Assembly (NCBI GenBank): GCA_902783315.1 | Contig: CACZQK010000037.1 | Span: forward strand, 1 to 32,141 | Length of the DNA stretch: 32,141 nucleotides | Reading direction: 5' to 3' | Source: an uncultured Erysipelotrichaceae bacterium | Lineage (GTDB): Bacteria > Bacillota_I > Bacilli_A > RF39 > UBA660 | Part shown: in pieces, positions 32,019-32,141 of the stretch | How positions within the stretch are numbered: the first letter of the stretch is position 1 | How the letters are laid out: every line of letters begins with the position of its first letter | Notes under the pieces: generated by a model | The model's database searches: none | The model's input: the letters and a program-made list of their open reading frames with translations, nothing else | Told to the model about the DNA's origin: nothing | Made by a program: the position numbers and the translations under genes

Positions 32019-32119
32019 AAAAAATAGAGCCAATGCTTAAATGTAGTATTGACCCTATTGAATTACTTATTTTATTTTTTTCTTATTAAATAGCACTCAA
32101 AATAGACCCATTACTACAT
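32019..32119 (-). promoter_or_regulatory. leuS leader attenuator with three mutually exclusive segments
   Basis: In the transcript, segment A (32119-32101) can pair with segment B (32059-32041) at 17 of 19 positions including G-U pairs. Segment B's first 12 bases can instead pair with segment C (32034-32023) at 12 of 12 with two G-U pairs, which is directly followed by six T (32024-32019). B-C is thus a terminator and A-B an antiterminator-like alternative. No T-box sequence (AGGGTGGNACCGCG) is visible, but the upstream part is outside the window. Confidence 0.65.
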
Positions 32120-32141
32120 AATCGGTTTAATAATAAGGCTA

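Noticed and set aside
32019-32119. A standard T-box in the leuS leader
   Set aside because: The conserved AGGGTGGNACCGCG box is not in the visible part, and the antiterminator-like A-B pairing has no bulge for a tRNA end. The upstream part is missing, so this is not a final exclusion.
1-32141. Mycoplasma genetic code 4 (UGA as Trp)
   Set aside because: prfB with SPF motif and UGA frameshift site is present, several genes end in TGA (ftsE, first yitT copy, CDF), and Trp residues are TGG where checked.
1-32141. CRISPR array, tRNA, rRNA or insertion sequence
   Set aside because: No spaced direct repeats, no TTCGA-type tRNA arm in a clover-leaf and no transposase or terminal inverted repeats were seen by eye; a covariance scan would be needed to be certain.

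Overview
The window is AT-rich DNA from a low-GC Gram-positive bacterium, most likely an uncultured, host-associated member of the Bacillota (Bacilli or Erysipelotrichia-like). The evidence is the strong AT bias, GGAGG-type ribosome binding sites, an ftsE-ftsX-M23 cell-wall operon, tandem YitT proteins, and surface proteins with a Listeria-Bacteroides (InlB B-type) repeat. UGA is a stop codon here: prfB (RF2) is present with its SPF and GGQ motifs and its autoregulatory in-frame UGA, and several genes end in TGA. This argues against Mycoplasma genetic code 4.

Nearly every gene lies on the minus strand; the one clear exception is an unrecognised gene at 15557-16528. Reading minus-strand transcription from high to low coordinates, the right end holds leuS behind a leader with three mutually exclusive pairing segments, then a zinc-ribbon remnant coupled to a CPBP protease, then glutathione peroxidase with a CDF (probably Mn) exporter. 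A run of small enzymes follows: Nudix, an SDR remnant, ASCH, HD phosphohydrolase, YwqG/DUF1963, a second Nudix, a membrane ankyrin protein and an M19 dipeptidase. Next come a SAM methyltransferase, a membrane-anchored propeller/Big2-like surface protein with DUF6512, and DUF2000 with a histidine phosphatase that has no canonical start codon.

The middle (11.2-16.9 kb) is the accessory part. It holds two surface proteins sharing an N-terminal domain, both with probable TTG starts; a zinc-ribbon protein; a metallo-beta-lactamase-fold gene broken by two compensating homopolymer frameshifts; and the lone plus-strand gene. The divergent promoters between the last two flank a long inverted repeat.

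The left part is core: an ABC exporter with an S66 carboxypeptidase, a membrane protein, then prfB, two yitT paralogues, ftsE, ftsX and a coiled-coil M23 hydrolase. FtsEX and the M23 protein overlap translationally and very probably form one cell-separation machine. The window opens inside a membrane-tethered XRE-type regulator.

The most interesting items are the leuS leader together with a LeuRS whose editing motif is degenerate, the orphan plus-strand gene with its inverted repeat, the surface-protein pair, and the transmembrane XRE regulator. Decayed genes (MBL, SDR, HTH, zinc ribbon) are frequent. Three of their frameshifts sit in homopolymers, so assembly error must be excluded. I see no CRISPR array, tRNA, rRNA, insertion sequence or phage gene.
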